Positions 63,081 through 64,000 of a stretch of 64,000 nucleotides of DNA are shown here, piece after piece. The stretch lies in NCBI RefSeq assembly GCF_900094565.1, contig NZ_FMAF01000025.1:1-64000 (forward strand). The letters run 5' to 3'. Source of the stretch: Martinezella lusitana (GTDB taxonomy: Bacteria > Pseudomonadota > Alphaproteobacteria > Rhizobiales > Rhizobiaceae). A program made the position numbers and the translations under genes. The notes below the pieces were generated by a model. It saw only the letters and a program-made list of their open reading frames with translations, was not told the DNA's origin and did not search any database. How positions within the stretch are numbered: position 1 is the first letter of the stretch; each line of letters begins with the position of its first letter.

Positions 63081-64000
63081 ATGAACCACAAATCCATCAG
63101 CAAGCAGTTTTCCCGCGTAGCGATCGCGCTCGGGATCGTCGGTGTCCTCGCCATAGGGCAGGCTAACGCTCAGGATCAGATTCCGTCCAAGCCGGAACCG
63201 GGCACCTTTAAGATCGGCATCGAGCCGTGGCTCGGTTACGGTCAGTGGCACGTCGCCGCCAGCAAGGACCTGTTCAAGAAAGCTGGCCTTGAAGATGTCG
63301 AGCTTGTCAACTTCAGCGAAGACAAGGACATCAACGCAGCACTTGCCAGCGGTCAGCTCGACGCTGCCAATATCGCCACGCACACCGCCATGGGCATGGT
63401 CGCCGCCGGCCTGCCGGTGAAGATCGTCTCGCTTCTTGATTTCAGCCTGAAGGCGGACGCGATTCTTGCCGGAAGCGACATTAAGAGCGTCGCTGACCTC
63501 AAGGGTAAGAACATTGCCTTCGAGGAAGGAACGACAAGCGACATCCTTCTGAACTACGCGCTTGCCAGCAACGGCATGACGATCGACGATGTCGTCCGCG
63601 TACCGATGCCGGCGGCTGATGCGGGAACGGCACTGATTGCAGGCCGTGTCCCCGTCGCTGTCACCTACGAGCCCTATATTTCAACGGCGCTCGCCCAGGA
63701 CAAGAATATCAAGCTGCTTTTTGAAGCCGGCAAGGATCCGGGCCTTGTCTCCGACGTCCTCGTCGTTCGCGAGGAGGTGCTGAAGCAGAAGCCAGGGCAG
63801 GTTCTGGCCATGATCAAGGCCTGGGATGCGGCTCTGGCCGATTACAAGGCTAAGACGGAAGAGGACCGCGTCATCATCTCCAAGGCCGTGGGCGCCGCCC
63901 CGGATGATCTGAAAACCGCCTTCGACGGCGTTCAGTATTATTCTTCTGCCGAAGCCGCCAAGGCCTTTGCCGGTGACTTCAAGACCAAGACCTTCGCCGA
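63081..64000 (+). CDS. ABC substrate-binding protein (nitrate/sulfonate/taurine type), 3' end beyond window
   Basis: 306 residues before the window ends, with no stop in frame. A Sec signal peptide (VAIALGIVGVLAIGQANAQ) precedes the type-2 periplasmic binding fold of the NMT1/SsuA class. That part includes FKIGIEPWLGYGQWHVAASK, INAALASGQLDAANIATHTA, DLKGKNIAFEEGTTSDILLN and YEPYISTALAQD. GGGG stands before the ATG (63081). It would feed an importer encoded to the right. Such proteins carry sulfonates, nitrate, taurine or pyrimidine precursors, so sulfonate uptake for the locus is plausible but not proven. Confidence 0.87.
   Translation, partial: MNHKSISKQFSRVAIALGIVGVLAIGQANAQDQIPSKPEPGTFKIGIEPWLGYGQWHVAASKDLFKKAGLEDVELVNFSEDKDINAALASGQLDAANIATHTAMGMVAAGLPVKIVSLLDFSLKADAILAGSDIKSVADLKGKNIAFEEGTTSDILLNYALASNGMTIDDVVRVPMPAADAGTALIAGRVPVAVTYEPYISTALAQDKNIKLLFEAGKDPGLVSDVLVVREEVLKQKPGQVLAMIKAWDAALADYKAKTEEDRVIISKAVGAAPDDLKTAFDGVQYYSSAEAAKAFAGDFKTKTFA

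Noticed and set aside
1..64000. CRISPR arrays, tRNA or rRNA genes
   Set aside because: I saw no regularly spaced repeats, no cloverleaf with a CCA-type end and no rRNA core motif on either strand.

Overview
The window looks like an accessory, probably plasmid-borne, stretch of a Rhizobiaceae genome (Rhizobium/Agrobacterium type). The reasons are the many sugar and organic-acid uptake loci each with its own regulator, a bgsBA-like beta-glucan synthase pair, a soluble chemoreceptor ending in a CheR-tethering pentapeptide, and the density of LacI, TetR, LysR, HxlR, AraC and GntR regulators. I found no rRNA, tRNA or clear housekeeping gene. The only ribosomal gene (S21) and the only cold-shock gene are both damaged copies. 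Truncated or frameshifted genes and IS5/IS6 remnants mark several old rearrangement joints.

Layout. 0-2.7 kb: edge of an IS5-family transposase, a VOC protein, a GSU2403-type nucleotidyltransferase behind a 39-bp palindrome, and an rpsU-like gene without a start codon. 2.8-10.3 kb: an ABC importer with an intracellular GH127 beta-L-arabinofuranosidase, controlled by a divergent LacI regulator with tandem operators. 10.4-13.5 kb: an acetolactate-synthase-like TPP enzyme coupled to an aldehyde dehydrogenase. 13.6-21.8 kb: a leftward detoxification operon (epoxide hydrolase, SRPBCC, cysteine hydrolase, alpha/beta hydrolase, Ohr, small secreted protein, frameshifted SDR) opposite a large winged-helix/ATPase regulator. 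22-25.9 kb: IS6 remnant, soluble MCP, split and degenerate HD-GYP gene. 26-35.5 kb: gene fragments, then hydrolase/HxlR/quinone reductase, LysR, and a GST/PNPOx-ferredoxin-reductase/AhpD cluster. 35.9-40.3 kb: a degenerate GGDEF protein and a lodAB-like pair (CTQ quinoprotein oxidase plus flavoprotein maturase). 41-47 kb: SDR/TetR pair, NmrA/AraC pair, exonuclease remnant, Nudix hydrolase. 47.3-50.8 kb: a two-component system bracketed by two Gly/Asn-rich secreted proteins. 51.6 kb: broken csp gene. 52.5-55.8 kb: bgsB-bgsA. 56.2-64 kb: a GntR-controlled catabolic locus (SDR, HisD-like dehydrogenase, Zn alcohol dehydrogenase, GntR, APH-fold kinase, FMN hydroxyacid dehydrogenase, sulfonate/nitrate-type binding protein that runs off the window).

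The best candidate for an undescribed system is the 56-64 kb locus. Two near-identical operators mark it as one regulon, its HisD-like enzyme has altered metal ligands, and it includes an unassigned phosphotransferase. Next are the two Gly/Asn-rich secreted proteins around the orphan histidine kinase/response regulator, and the large regulator facing the 13.6-18.6 kb operon. These assignments rest on motif recognition and context only; no database search was run.
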